From positions 62,001 to 126,000 of the forward strand of contig NZ_JAAATR010000073.1 in NCBI RefSeq assembly GCF_009907385.1: DNA of 64,000 nt. The letters run 5' to 3'. Shown here in pieces: positions 26,924 to 35,379 of this stretch; positions within the stretch are counted from its first letter, which is position 1; each line of letters opens with the position of its first letter. A model generated the notes under the pieces. The model made no database searches and was not told where the DNA came from. It worked only from the letters and a program-made list of their open reading frames with translations. The position numbers and the translations under genes are program-made. Source of the stretch: Atlantibacter hermannii (GTDB lineage Bacteria; Pseudomonadota; Gammaproteobacteria; Enterobacterales; Enterobacteriaceae).

Positions 26924-27505
26924 ATGAGCGGAAAGCTGATTGTTATCACGGGACTTGATGGTTCAGGAACAACGAGCGTGGCAAAGTTTCTGGCTGAAAA
27001 GGATCCTAATGGCCTTTTTATGCACACGCCTAATGGTATTTTTTCGCAAATACGGAAAGGCTTTGATGGAGATTTCCGTATTGAGCATCCGGAGGCGCAC
27101 TACCTTTTCTACCTGGCTGCAGTCGTAGCTGCATCGGATGAAATAAAAGAGCATCTTAAATTTCATAACGTTTACTGTGTACGCTATCTGGTAGATACAG
27201 TAGTGTCGCATCGCGTTGCGGGGGTAAATGTCCAACTCAATTATGATCTTGGTTTTAGCACCATAGCCATCCCTGATATCACTTTCTTTATTCGTTTAAA
27301 TGAAGCGCTAAGACAGAACAGGATTGAGATTCGGGGTAAGTCAACGCTGGACAAAGTCCTGGATTGTGACAGCGTCCGGACAGAATTTCTTCATGAGTTC
27401 AGGCAGGTTTGTCCGGAAATGATTTATATCGATAATGACCATACTGTCGAATCATGTGTTGATACGATGCTAACCCACCTGAATGCATTGGGAATCGCTT
27501 TGTGA
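26924..27505 (+). CDS. Thymidylate-kinase-like P-loop protein with altered motifs
   Basis: 193-residue protein with the overall plan of dTMP kinase: an N-terminal phosphate loop, a substrate-Arg segment and an Arg-rich lid region (NEALRQNRIEIRGKS). The P-loop is GLDGSGTTS, where the usual GxxxxGK[ST] lysine is Thr16. The usual DRY is VRY (Val86-Arg87-Tyr88). Lys-to-Thr P-loops may occur in some bacterial dTMP kinases, so loss of activity is not certain. It begins 7 bp after the Gre-like gene and closes the operon. It may phosphorylate a modified nucleotide or act as a binding or regulatory subunit. Confidence 0.75.
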   Translation: MSGKLIVITGLDGSGTTSVAKFLAEKDPNGLFMHTPNGIFSQIRKGFDGDFRIEHPEAHYLFYLAAVVAASDEIKEHLKFHNVYCVRYLVDTVVSHRVAGVNVQLNYDLGFSTIAIPDITFFIRLNEALRQNRIEIRGKSTLDKVLDCDSVRTEFLHEFRQVCPEMIYIDNDHTVESCVDTMLTHLNALGIAL

Positions 27506-27524
27506 CCTGAACTCAGTGTCGTAC

Positions 27525-27538
27525 TCACCGAGCGGTGA
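27525..27538. repeat. Perfect short inverted repeat after the kinase-like gene
   Basis: TCACCG-AG-CGGTGA begins 20 bp after the stop. It lacks a T-run and the loop is too short for a normal hairpin, so it may be a protein site or a cassette border rather than a terminator. Confidence 0.3.
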
Positions 27539-27666
27539 TTGTCTATCTGTTGCCAAAGTCATGGACAGAACAACCAGATGCTTGCGGTTAAACTTGCTCC
27601 TGAACACGAGGTGGCGCAGCTAAAGCTCATTACGTCCGCTTCTGGGAAACCTCTCTTATCTTACGT

Positions 27667-28929
27667 CTACCCCACTACCCGTAAATCCGATAACCGCGTC
27701 GTGTACGCCGGCGACAGCATTTCGCGCTTCATCGCCCAGCTTTTCTGGATCCCCTGCCCGGCGAACCACAGTTTGCCTTTACCCTGCTTATGCACCTCAT
27801 CAATCACCGACATCAGCGCCGCGCTGTTCGCCCACGGGGTATACTCATCAAACAAGTTTAACTGCGCCACCCCGAGACTATAAAAATCACTCAGCATCAC
27901 GCCCGCTTTCAGATAGCGGCAGTTGCTGCGCCAGATACTGTCCAGCGCCGTCACCGCCATTTTGATGATGTCGCGAGTGTCGTGAGTCGGGGTTTGCAGC
28001 ACGCTGAGCGCCTGGTTGGCGTAATACTCTTCATCAATGGCGTGCGGGCTGGTGCGGATAAATACCGAAACCTGGCGGCAAAACTGGTGCTCCTGGCGCA
28101 GCTTTTGCGCCGCGCGCTCCGCGTATGAACAGACCGCCTGGCGCATGTCTTCATACTCCGTCACCCGGTAGCCAAACGAACGGCTGCAAATAATCTGCTG
28201 TTTCGCCGGAACAAACTCCTCTATGGCGAGACAGGATTCGCCGCGCAGCTCCCGTACGGTACGCTCCAGCACCACGCTGAAATGTTTGCGGATAAGCCAG
28301 GCGGGGCATTCGGCTAAATCCCGGGCGGTGTTGATATCCATGGCGCGCAGTTGCTTGCTTAACCGTCGCCCCACGCCCCAGACCTCTTCAACGGGAATAT
28401 GCGCCAGCGCGTTGTGCTGGCGTGCGGGACTGGAAATATCCAGCACGCCGCCGGTGCTTTTCCAGCGCTTGGCGGCATAGTTCGCCAGTTTCGCCAGCGT
28501 CTTGGTGCGCCCTATTCCTACGCCTACCTGAAGATGCGCCTCCTGGCGGATGCGCTGCTGGATCTGTTGGCCAAACGACTCCAGCGACTGATAACTGGCG
28601 ATGCCCCGCACATCCAGAAAAGCTTCATCGATGGAATATATTTCCGTGGCGGGCGCCATCTCTTCCAGAATACTCATTACCCGATGGCTCATGTCGGCAT
28701 ACAGGGCATAGTTAGAGCTGAATACCGCCACGTTATGGCGCTCAAACAGCGCTTTCTGTTTAAAGTACGGCGCGGCCATCGAAACCCCTATCGCCTTTGC
28801 CTGAGCGTTGCGTGCAATGACGCAGCCATCGTTGTTACTCAGCACCACCACCGGTCGCGCCCATAAATCAGGGCGAAAAACGGCCTCGCAGGAGGCGTAA
28901 AAACTATTGACGTCAACCAGCGCAAACAT
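27667..28929 (-). CDS. umuC: Translesion DNA polymerase V catalytic subunit UmuC
   Basis: 420-residue Y-family polymerase. Catalytic acids lie in MFALVDVNSFYASCE and SIDEAFLDV, then the thumb and little-finger regions. The sliding-clamp motif QLNLF is present near the C-terminus, as in E. coli UmuC. It copies past lesions in the SOS response together with UmuD'2. Unlike the E. coli umuDC operon, umuC stands alone with its own LexA box. umuD is about 1.1 kb away, beyond a gene on the other strand. The ribosome site is weak (AAGAG). Confidence 0.93.
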   Translation of the reverse strand: MFALVDVNSFYASCEAVFRPDLWARPVVVLSNNDGCVIARNAQAKAIGVSMAAPYFKQKALFERHNVAVFSSNYALYADMSHRVMSILEEMAPATEIYSIDEAFLDVRGIASYQSLESFGQQIQQRIRQEAHLQVGVGIGRTKTLAKLANYAAKRWKSTGGVLDISSPARQHNALAHIPVEEVWGVGRRLSKQLRAMDINTARDLAECPAWLIRKHFSVVLERTVRELRGESCLAIEEFVPAKQQIICSRSFGYRVTEYEDMRQAVCSYAERAAQKLRQEHQFCRQVSVFIRTSPHAIDEEYYANQALSVLQTPTHDTRDIIKMAVTALDSIWRSNCRYLKAGVMLSDFYSLGVAQLNLFDEYTPWANSAALMSVIDEVHKQGKGKLWFAGQGIQKSWAMKREMLSPAYTTRLSDLRVVG

Positions 28930-29014
28930 GGTGACTGGCTCTTAAATCGGCTCGCGTCGCAGCGAGAAGGCGATGCTGTGCGCGGTCGCTGTGTGTGTAA
29001 TCAATCAATTGCAT
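28913..29014 (-). CDS. Possible 33-residue leader peptide overlapping umuC
   Basis: Short frame from ATG 29014, just after the LexA box and probable -10 (TATATT), that ends 17 bp inside umuC in another frame. The peptide is rich in Arg, Ala and His. It has no ribosome site and may be leaderless or chance. If translated, it could couple to the weakly sited umuC start. Confidence 0.25.
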   Translation of the reverse strand: MQLIDYTHSDRAQHRLLAATRADLRASHHVCAG

Positions 29015-29030
29015 GATGAATATATAAAGT

Positions 29031-29050
29031 AACTGTATATAAATACAGTA
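29031..29050 (-). promoter_or_regulatory. LexA box (SOS operator) of umuC
   Basis: AACTGTATATAAATACAGTA fits the LexA consensus TACTGTATATATATACAGTA with CTG-N10-CAG intact. It lies about 100 bp upstream of umuC and 140 bp upstream of the divergent amidotransferase gene, so it may affect both. Confidence 0.85.
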
Positions 29051-29190
29051 TCGTTGATTCTGCATGAGGCTCAAGACATCAGAAATAAAAATATTTATCT
29101 TGAGGATATTTCTGATGATTTTTTGTACTAAAGAGCGCAAAGTAACCTCAGGCGTTACGTATTACGGTTTCTCAGGCGGAGTCTTTATTG

Positions 29191-29955
29191 ATGCAAGTCA
29201 GTCCAATCATCATCCTTCAGGTGGGTACGCCGCCGGAGGAGATGCTCGCAGTACATGATGATGTCCCGGTGTGGTTTTGCCATGCCTTGCAGGTGCCCGT
29301 CGGTGCCGTTGAAGTGGTGCGCGTGTTTGAGGGCGAGCCGCTGCCGCAACCCGATCCGCGCCGGATGGCGATTATTACCGGCTCGTGGGCGATGGTGACG
29401 GAGCGCCTGCCGTGGAGCGAAGCCATGGCGGAGTGGATCCGCGAAGCGATGCGCATCCATATGCCGCTGTTCGGCGTCTGCTACGGTCACCAGCTTATGG
29501 CCTATGCCCTCGGCGGGCGCGTGGATTACCATCCTCAGGGGCGTGAAGCGGGCAACCAGCAAATCACCCTGACGCCGGAAGCCCAAACAGACCCGCTGCT
29601 CAACACCTTTCCGCAGACTTTTACCGCGCACTTGACCCATATGCAGACCGTGGTGGAATTGCCGCCGGGCGCTTCTGCGCTGGCTTATTCCAGCCATGAC
29701 CCGCATCAGATCGTGCGCTACGGACCGAATGCGGTATCCACCCAGTTCCATCCGGAATTCACGCCGGGTATTTCGTCGGCGCTGATGCAGTTCCGCGCTG
29801 ACGTGCTGCGCAGCGAGGGCCGCGATCTGGATGCCATGCTCAGTGAAGTCCGCGACGCCCCGGAGGCCCGCAACGTGCTGCGCTTTTTCATCCAGCAGAC
29901 CTGCGGCCACCCCAGCCAGGATATTTTCGACGAGCTGAGCGTGCTGCATTATTAA
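29191..29955 (+). CDS. Class I glutamine amidotransferase-like protein
   Basis: 254-residue cytoplasmic protein with a GATase1 domain. The nucleophile elbow is GVCYGHQLM, and QFHPEF carries the His and Glu of the triad. The order resembles GuaA-type stand-alone domains. About 50 residues follow the domain. No synthase partner is next to it, so it may hydrolyse a gamma-glutamyl compound or serve an unlinked synthase. It lies between umuC and umuD on the opposite strand. Its promoter region shares the umuC LexA box, which hints at DNA-damage control. Confidence 0.88.
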   Translation: MQVSPIIILQVGTPPEEMLAVHDDVPVWFCHALQVPVGAVEVVRVFEGEPLPQPDPRRMAIITGSWAMVTERLPWSEAMAEWIREAMRIHMPLFGVCYGHQLMAYALGGRVDYHPQGREAGNQQITLTPEAQTDPLLNTFPQTFTAHLTHMQTVVELPPGASALAYSSHDPHQIVRYGPNAVSTQFHPEFTPGISSALMQFRADVLRSEGRDLDAMLSEVRDAPEARNVLRFFIQQTCGHPSQDIFDELSVLHY

Positions 29956-29970
29956 CACTCTCCCGGCAAT

Positions 29971-30002
29971 AAAAAACGCGCGGTACCCACCGCGCGTTTT
30001 TT
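29971..30002. terminator. Strong bidirectional terminator
   Basis: AAAAAACGCGCGGT and its complement around an ACCC loop. A-runs and T-runs on both sides end both the amidotransferase gene and convergent umuD. Confidence 0.92.
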
Positions 30003-30004
30003 AT

Positions 30005-30430
30005 TCAACTTCGCTTTTTCTTTAATACCCAGCTCACCACGCCGAAGATCTGCAACTGCGAATCATCGGTAAAGGTGATCGGCCGATAAGCCGGATTGGT
30101 CGGCACCAGTTGCGGCACCGGGCGCAGGCGCAGCAGCTTCACGGTAAAATCGCCATCCACGGCGGCGACAACCACATCGCCATGCTGCGGCGTTAACGCG
30201 CTGTCCACCACCAGTAAATCCCCATCGGAGATGCCCTCTCCCGTCATTGAATCCCCCGAGGCCTTAAGAAAATAGGTCGCGTTGGGGTGCTGAATGCATA
30301 ACGCTGCAATATCGATACGGGTTTCTACGTAATCCTGCGCCGGAGAGGGAAAGCCGCACGGCACGTACTCCAGAAAGAGCGGTAAATATTCGGGGCGAGT
30401 CGCTTCGCTTAAGGGAATTAATCTGTTCAT
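30005..30430 (-). CDS. umuD: DNA polymerase V autoproteolytic subunit UmuD
   Basis: 141-residue S24/LexA-like protein. The RecA-stimulated self-cleavage site is Cys25-Gly26 in PCGFPSP. The Ser-Lys dyad is Ser61 (ASGDSM) and Lys98 (FTVKLL), each one position later than in E. coli UmuD. UmuD' then joins UmuC to form polymerase V. It is alone behind a consensus LexA box and ends at a strong terminator, so it is not cotranscribed with umuC. Confidence 0.93.
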   Translation of the reverse strand: MNRLIPLSEATRPEYLPLFLEYVPCGFPSPAQDYVETRIDIAALCIQHPNATYFLKASGDSMTGEGISDGDLLVVDSALTPQHGDVVVAAVDGDFTVKLLRLRPVPQLVPTNPAYRPITFTDDSQLQIFGVVSWVLKKKRS

Positions 30431-30449
30431 TTTTAGTTAGACCCAACAT

Positions 30450-30469
30450 TACTGTGTTTATATACAGTA
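30450..30469 (-). promoter_or_regulatory. LexA box (SOS operator) of umuD
   Basis: TACTGTGTTTATATACAGTA is a near-perfect LexA operator 20 bp upstream of the umuD start, with intact CTG-N10-CAG. Confidence 0.92.
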
Positions 30470-30584
30470 TTATTGTTTTTGCGCAGCCGACAACGCCATT
30501 TTGGCCGCTTCGCCGCAGTCCTTTGAAAAATGGAGAGATTTTATTTTTTAATCAGCAGAAAACGTGACAGCGTGACAGAGGAAC

Positions 30585-30616
30585 AAAAAACGACCGCCTG
30601 CACAGGCAGGCGGTCG
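30585..30616 (-). terminator. Rho-independent terminator of the lost porin gene
   Basis: CGACCGCCTGC/GCAGGCGGTCG with a 4-base loop, followed on the reverse strand by TTTTTT. It stands just after the porin-tail remnant and probably served that gene. Confidence 0.8.
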
Positions 30617-30627
30617 TGGCGAAGGGA

Positions 30628-30714
30628 TCAGAAGGTGTGGCGGTAAGAAATCCCGACCTGTTGGCCGATGTTATGGCTGCCGGTAGAGGAGTATATCGCT
30701 TCACGCAATAACAT
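30628..30714 (-). pseudogene. Remnant of an outer-membrane beta-barrel protein (C-terminal tail)
   Basis: A 28-codon frame ends HNIGQQVGISYRHTF followed by a stop. Alternating hydrophobic residues and a terminal Phe are the C-terminal signature of outer-membrane barrels. A strong terminator follows. The upstream sequence runs at once into unrelated DNA, so only the last strand or two remain. I cannot name the porin. Confidence 0.55.
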
Positions 30715-30742
30715 CCTCCACCACCACGCGCACGGCGCGTAA

Positions 30743-31552
30743 TCAGGCGGGTAGCCGCTGCTCCAGCACCGCGTCAATCACATCCAGCGCGCCACTGTGG
30801 TTCAGCGATCCGGTGGCGTATTTGGCGATCTTTTTCACTTCCGGCGCGGCGTTGTCCATGGCGAAGGAATACCCTGCCAGTTGCAGCATCTCGATATCGT
30901 TGCCGCTGTCGCCCACCGCCACGCATTCGCCGGGATTGATATCCCAGCGCGCCATCAGGCGCTGCAAGCCGCTGGCCTTGTGCGACCCGGGAATAATCAA
31001 ATCCACGAAGCCAAAGCCACTGGTCACTGGCTTGACGATACCATCCAGCGAATGGTGCAGGCTGTCCACCAGCGCCGGGATCGCGTCATCATGCAAATTC
31101 AGTGAGAATTTAAAGATCACATCGTCAATGGCGTACAGATCGTCCACCGGCTTCAGGCGGTGATAGTGTTTTGACATCAAATCGATAAACGCCTGCGGCG
31201 CGCCGGTGCGGTAATACGCGCTTTCCAGCCCGCAGACCACAAAGTTAATGCCGTCGAATTTGCCGAGTTCATCCACCACGTTGTGGAACTGGGCAGTGGT
31301 CAGCTCACCGTGATGAACGCGCTGCCCCTGGTCATACACCAGCGCGCCGTTTTCGGCAACGAACGCGATGTCGTGACAAATCTCAGGGAAGAATGAAATA
31401 AGCTGGTAGTACTGGTTGCCGCTGGCGACCACAAACTTGATGCCCTTCTCCTTCAGCGCGTGGTACTGCCGTTGAAACCTCTCCCGATCGTATTCCTTTT
31501 TCTCGTTGAGAAAGGTGCCATCCATATCCACCGCGATGAGCTTAATCTTCAT
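30743..31552 (-). CDS. Cof-type HAD-IIB sugar phosphatase, YbiV-like
   Basis: 269-residue phosphatase of the haloacid dehalogenase superfamily. The nucleophile motif is VDMDGTFL, motif II lies in [11 protein letters not shown], and the Mg-binding motif is [12 protein letters not shown]. The cap region [26 protein letters not shown] and [14 protein letters not shown] strongly recall E. coli YbiV, which acts on sugar phosphates. The genomic place differs from E. coli ybiV, so it may be a relocated orthologue or a paralogue. I therefore give no symbol. Confidence 0.9.
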   Translation of the reverse strand: MKIKLIAVDMDGTFLNEKKEYDRERFQRQYHALKEKGIKFVVASGNQYYQLISFFPEICHDIAFVAENGALVYDQGQRVHHGELTTAQFHNVVDELGKFDGINFVVCGLESAYYRTGAPQAFIDLMSKHYHRLKPVDDLYAIDDVIFKFSLNLHDDAIPALVDSLHHSLDGIVKPVTSGFGFVDLIIPGSHKASGLQRLMARWDINPGECVAVGDSGNDIEMLQLAGYSFAMDNAAPEVKKIAKYATGSLNHSGALDVIDAVLEQRLPA

Positions 31553-31652
31553 ACAACCTCATTAAATCAGTACAACTCAGGGGCGATATGCTAACACCCT
31601 TTAATCAAAGAACCATATGGAATGGGATTATTCATCCTTACCACAAATGAAT

Positions 31653-32480
31653 TCACGACTGTTCCAGGCGCGCCATCACGGCCCGCAGCGCCTCACGGCT
31701 TACCCCATGCACCGGGTGCGATAACGAAAGCCCGCACTCTTCCACCAGGCAATCATACAGCGCATCGGCATGGGGTAATTCTTCCGTAGCGGCAGGATGG
31801 CCGGGCACGCGCCGGGTGACGCGTCGGTTAAGCAGCGTGATTTTGCCGCCGTCGGGGCGCATCAGCGCCAGCAGCAAATGATGCCGAAAATGCGAGTCCG
31901 GCCAGCGGGAGACAAAATGGTTCGCCATCAGATAATCCGCCGGATACTGGTGCGCCAGGTCGAAGCGGTACAGCGCCTGCCAGCCCTCGTCGTTGCGCGT
32001 CTCCAGAGCGTAATCATCTTCATTCCGGATAAGCCGGTAGCTGCCGTGCGGCGTGGTTTGCACGGCGTTCGGGATAAACGCTATCGGGGTCGACAGCGTC
32101 TGGCCGCCGAATCCCACATCCGCCAGCCAACGGGTATCGTCAAGAGTAATCAGCGACAGCCGATGGGTGCGTGGCGGCATCTCCGGCGGATTCGCCAGCA
32201 CCACCCGCGCCCCCAGATCCTGCACCGCGAAACCCAGCTCGCGCAGCGCGCGGGTAAAAACGCCGTTCTGCTCGTAGCAGTAGCCGCCGCGTCGGGTGCC
32301 AAGCAACTTGTCAGAGAGATGCGCGTCATCCAGCAAAATGGGCCGCTCCAGCAGCACGTCGAGATTTTCGAAGGGAATATGACAGGTGTGCAGTAAGTGC
32401 AGCTGTTTTAACGTCGCGTAATCCGCGCGCGCCACACCGCTGAAACCGATGCGCGCAAAGTAATCATCAATAAAGGCCAT
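31653..32480 (-). CDS. nhoA: Arylamine N-acetyltransferase NhoA
   Basis: 275-residue NAT enzyme that moves acetyl from acetyl-CoA to arylamines and O-acetylates N-hydroxyarylamines. The Cys-His-Asp triad is clear: Cys in RRGGYCYEQN, His in PRTHRLSL, Asp in WLADVGFGG. I chose ATG 32480 (MAFIDDYFARI), in keeping with the family N-terminus, over a 27-codon extension. It lies near pptA as in the E. coli nhoA region. Single gene; no regulator is recognised. Confidence 0.93.
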   Translation of the reverse strand: MAFIDDYFARIGFSGVARADYATLKQLHLLHTCHIPFENLDVLLERPILLDDAHLSDKLLGTRRGGYCYEQNGVFTRALRELGFAVQDLGARVVLANPPEMPPRTHRLSLITLDDTRWLADVGFGGQTLSTPIAFIPNAVQTTPHGSYRLIRNEDDYALETRNDEGWQALYRFDLAHQYPADYLMANHFVSRWPDSHFRHHLLLALMRPDGGKITLLNRRVTRRVPGHPAATEELPHADALYDCLVEECGLSLSHPVHGVSREALRAVMARLEQS

Positions 32481-32570
32481 AACCGGGTTCCTGTAAAAAC
32501 ACCCTACAGTTATAGCCGTTAATAACGAATGCCTGTTCCGGTTTGTGCGCTTTACACTCAACCGCCGCGT

Positions 32571-34121
32571 TTATACCGCCGGTGACGCGCGCCCGGCCCG
32601 GGCCGGTTTAAGGCCGAGGCGTTTTGCCAGCCGGTGCAGATTCGCCACGTCAATGTCCAGCGCCCGGGCGCAGGCGGCCCAGTTATGGTTATTTTCCGCC
32701 AGGGTACGGCGGATAAGCTGGCTCTGGAAAGCGTCAGTAGCGCTGCGCAGCGCCAGGTTTTCCGCCGGGAGATCCACAGGCGCTGGCGAAGCGTTTTCCA
32801 GGCCCGGCGTTAAGGCAAAATGGCTGGCTTCGAGGATCAGTTCATCGCTGTTTTGCGTCGCGCCCGCCAGTAAAATCGCCCGGTGAATGGCGTGTTCCAG
32901 CTCCCGCACGTTGCCCGGCCAGTGGTAAGCGCGGATATGCGCCAGCGCGCTGGCGCTCAGCACCACGCTGCCCAGCCCCAGCCGCGCCCTGGACTGCTCG
33001 CAGAAGAAGCCCGCCAGCACCACTTTGTCGTCGCCGCGCTCGCGCAAAGCCGGAACCGCCAGCGGGAACACGCTTAAACGGTGATACAGGTCGGCACGAA
33101 AGCGCCCTTCCATCACCTCTTCTTTCAGGTCACGGTTAGTGGCCGCTAACACGCGCACATCGACCCGTAAACTGCGATCGTCGCCGACGCGCTGAATATC
33201 GCCATATTGCAACACACGCAGCAATTTGGCCTGCAACGGCAGGGAAAGCTCGCCGATCTCGTCTAAAAACAGCGTGCCGTGATCCGCCATTTCGAACTTC
33301 CCGCTGCGGTTGCTGATCGCCCCGGTAAATGCCCCTTTCACGTGGCCGAACAGCTCGCTTTCCGCCACGCTTTCCGGCAGGGCCGCGCAGTTGAGATACA
33401 CCAGCGGGTTGGCGGCGCGTGCCGATCCTTCATGAATAGCGCGCGCCACCAGCTCTTTGCCGGTGCCGGTTTCGCCGCTGATCAGTACGTTGAGATCCGA
33501 CGGCGCGACAATATCAATCGCCTTTTTCAGCGCCACCATCGGCGCGCACAGGCCGATCATCTCTGTCCCCGAGGCGTTGCCGGTATGGGCGGCGGTGGCG
33601 GCGGGCAGCGGGTTATTTTTTTCCAGCTGTTCGATCAGCAACGCATTATCCAGCGCTCCGGCGGCAAGCACCGCAATCAGCCGCAGCTCTTCGTCGCTGA
33701 AGTTATCAAACTGGGTAGGATCCATGCCGTCGAGAGTAAGCGCGCCGATCAGGTTTTGCCCGGCGAACAGCGGCAGGCCGATGCAGGCGTGGACTTTCAG
33801 GCTCTCATGGCCGGGGATCAGGCCGTCATAGGGGTCCGGCAGGGTGCTGTCCGCCGGGAAGCGCACAATGTCTCCGGCGCGGGCGATGGCCTCCAGACGC
33901 GGATGCTCGTTGAGGGCGAAACGCCTGCCGGGCACGTCCGGGGACAAGCCATCAATCGCCAGCGGGCGGAAGTGCTGGGCTTCATAGCGCAGCAGCGCTG
34001 ACGCATCGCACTGCAACACATCTCTTAACGTGCTGATTAAGCGCTGGAAGCGATCCTGATGGCTGATGCCCTGTTGAAGCTGAATGGCGATGGTCGCGAG
34101 AAGATTGATGGACAGGCTCAT
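32571..34121 (-). CDS. norR: Sigma-54-dependent nitric-oxide-responsive regulator NorR
   Basis: 516-residue enhancer-binding protein. An N-terminal GAF domain (about 1-165) senses NO through a non-haem iron. A central AAA+ domain has Walker A GETGTGKE and the sigma-54 loop GAFTGA. The C-terminal Fis-type helix-turn-helix is [24 protein letters not shown]. Sequence follows E. coli NorR along the whole length. ATG 34121 follows GAGGCG. Two NorR-type sites lie 19-50 bp upstream, but norV and norW, its usual divergent targets, are not here. Confidence 0.92.
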   Translation of the reverse strand: MSLSINLLATIAIQLQQGISHQDRFQRLISTLRDVLQCDASALLRYEAQHFRPLAIDGLSPDVPGRRFALNEHPRLEAIARAGDIVRFPADSTLPDPYDGLIPGHESLKVHACIGLPLFAGQNLIGALTLDGMDPTQFDNFSDEELRLIAVLAAGALDNALLIEQLEKNNPLPAATAAHTGNASGTEMIGLCAPMVALKKAIDIVAPSDLNVLISGETGTGKELVARAIHEGSARAANPLVYLNCAALPESVAESELFGHVKGAFTGAISNRSGKFEMADHGTLFLDEIGELSLPLQAKLLRVLQYGDIQRVGDDRSLRVDVRVLAATNRDLKEEVMEGRFRADLYHRLSVFPLAVPALRERGDDKVVLAGFFCEQSRARLGLGSVVLSASALAHIRAYHWPGNVRELEHAIHRAILLAGATQNSDELILEASHFALTPGLENASPAPVDLPAENLALRSATDAFQSQLIRRTLAENNHNWAACARALDIDVANLHRLAKRLGLKPARAGRASPAV

Positions 34122-34139
34122 GGCGGGCGCCTCATAAAT

Positions 34140-34171
34140 AGTCAATATGACTGCATTTTGTCATATTGACT
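34140..34171. promoter_or_regulatory. Perfect 12-bp palindrome holding two NorR sites (GT-N7-AC)
   Basis: AGTCAATATGAC and GTCATATTGACT are exact complements 8 bp apart. Each contains GTCA(A/T)TATGAC-type GT-N7-AC, the established NorR core. The position just upstream of norR suggests autoregulation or control of a lost divergent gene. Confidence 0.7.
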
Positions 34172-34220
34172 GCAATTATGAAAGGCGCGAACAATTGCCC
34201 GCCACGGCGGGCACTCTCTG

Positions 34221-34451
34221 TTACATGCTGTAGCCGGGTTTCTTCGCCAGGGTATCCAGATTCGGCGCGATTTCCGTATCCCACACCTGCGCTTTCCAGT
34301 TATCCGGCTGGACCTGTTCCAGCGCCACGCTCACCGAGGTCGGTTTACTGTCGAGATGTTTGATCACCACGTTAGCGATATCTTCGGCAAACGCCTGGCG
34401 CTGCTCTTCGGTTAAATCACGCGGGAAAAATTTAATATCTACATGCGGCAT
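34221..34451 (-). CDS. pptA: 4-oxalocrotonate tautomerase family enzyme PptA
   Basis: 76-residue tautomerase. After removal of Met the catalytic Pro1 is exposed ([11 protein letters not shown]). The rest ([28 protein letters not shown]) follows E. coli PptA (YdcE) closely. I chose ATG 34451, since Pro must be residue 2 of the product; a 9-codon longer frame would bury it. It converges on nothing and lies 50 bp after the GST gene on the same strand. The natural substrate is unknown. Confidence 0.92.
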   Translation of the reverse strand: MPHVDIKFFPRDLTEEQRQAFAEDIANVVIKHLDSKPTSVSVALEQVQPDNWKAQVWDTEIAPNLDTLAKKPGYSM

Positions 34452-34500
34452 GGGAACACTCCTGAGAAAAGGGAACATGCATCCTGCCCGGTTTTATCCG

Positions 34501-35118
34501 CTATGACAAAAGCTTATTTGCCCGCAGCACGTTCTGTAACTCGGGCCGCTCGCAAACCCGGTCAGCCAGGGCGTTAAGCTTCGGCGTCTCGGCGGCAAAC
34601 CAGTCCGGGCGTGGCCGCCAGATGCGGATCGCCGGCCAGTAGGCGTCAATCAGCGTCAGCCGCTCGCCAAACGCGTAAGGCGTGTGATGCAGTTGGGTTT
34701 CCAGCCAGCGCCACAGCGTTTCGCGATAGCGGTTGGTACTGTCGGTCAGCGACGCCGGATTTTCCGTCACCCAGCGTTGCGGATAATCGCCGTAGGTAAA
34801 CGTGGGATAGACGTTCGCCACCAGCCAGACCAGTAGCCGCCAGAACTGCTGGCGTTCTTTGCTCCCCGGTTCCGGCGCAAAATGCGGATGCCGGTCCAGC
34901 AGCCACAGGGCGATGGCGGCGCTCTCGGTCATGATTTCGCCGTCGTCCAGTTCCAGCGTCGGCACCTGACACAGCGGATTTAACCGCGCCAGCCTGTCCC
35001 GCTGCGGACCGGGCTGGTCGAAGCCCTCAATATCAATAAACTGGTAGGGTTCTCCTGCCATCGTCAGCATGATTTCACTGATTGCCGAGCCCCAGCCCGG
35101 CGCGCCGTAAAGGTTCAT
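34501..35118 (-). CDS. Glutathione S-transferase family protein (YncG-like)
   Basis: 205-residue GST. The N-terminal thioredoxin-like half has YGAPGWGSAISEIML, the cis-Pro in CQVPTLELDDG and the glutathione-contact MTESAAIALWL. The C-terminal half is all-helical with LTLIDAYWPAI. ATG 35118 follows AGGAGG with ideal spacing. Its place between pptA and ansP fits E. coli yncG, a GST-like gene beside ansP, but I am not certain of orthology. Glutathione conjugation or a related thiol reaction is expected. Confidence 0.88.
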   Translation of the reverse strand: MNLYGAPGWGSAISEIMLTMAGEPYQFIDIEGFDQPGPQRDRLARLNPLCQVPTLELDDGEIMTESAAIALWLLDRHPHFAPEPGSKERQQFWRLLVWLVANVYPTFTYGDYPQRWVTENPASLTDSTNRYRETLWRWLETQLHHTPYAFGERLTLIDAYWPAIRIWRPRPDWFAAETPKLNALADRVCERPELQNVLRANKLLS

Positions 35119-35379
35119 CGTCACCTCCTGAGTTCTCTTCCAGTGTAATGGCTATTAAGACATTTACCCGGATGATTGCGCTGCCCTGAAACGAGTCAGT
35201 GGTGAAATCCATCAGGTTTTATTCACTTTTTCGCATTTTTTAATCTTCGTCACGCTTAGCCCACTGCGCGGATTTGCCGCCATCAGGAATTCGGGTAGGA
35301 TGCTGCGCCGGAAAGTCGCCTCACCACAAAAAGAACAGAGGCGTCGCCCCCTTTTTTCAGGACAGGAACACAGGAAAAT
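35119..35379. other. 261-bp gap with GST and ansP promoters
   Basis: Divergent promoter region between the GST gene (reverse) and ansP (forward). It contains AT-rich tracts but no operator I can name and no small gene I would defend. Confidence 0.3.

Noticed and set aside
34185..34200. Sigma-54 promoter facing away from norR
   Set aside because: A GG...GC pair exists but with 11 instead of 10 bases between, and no gene follows on that strand.
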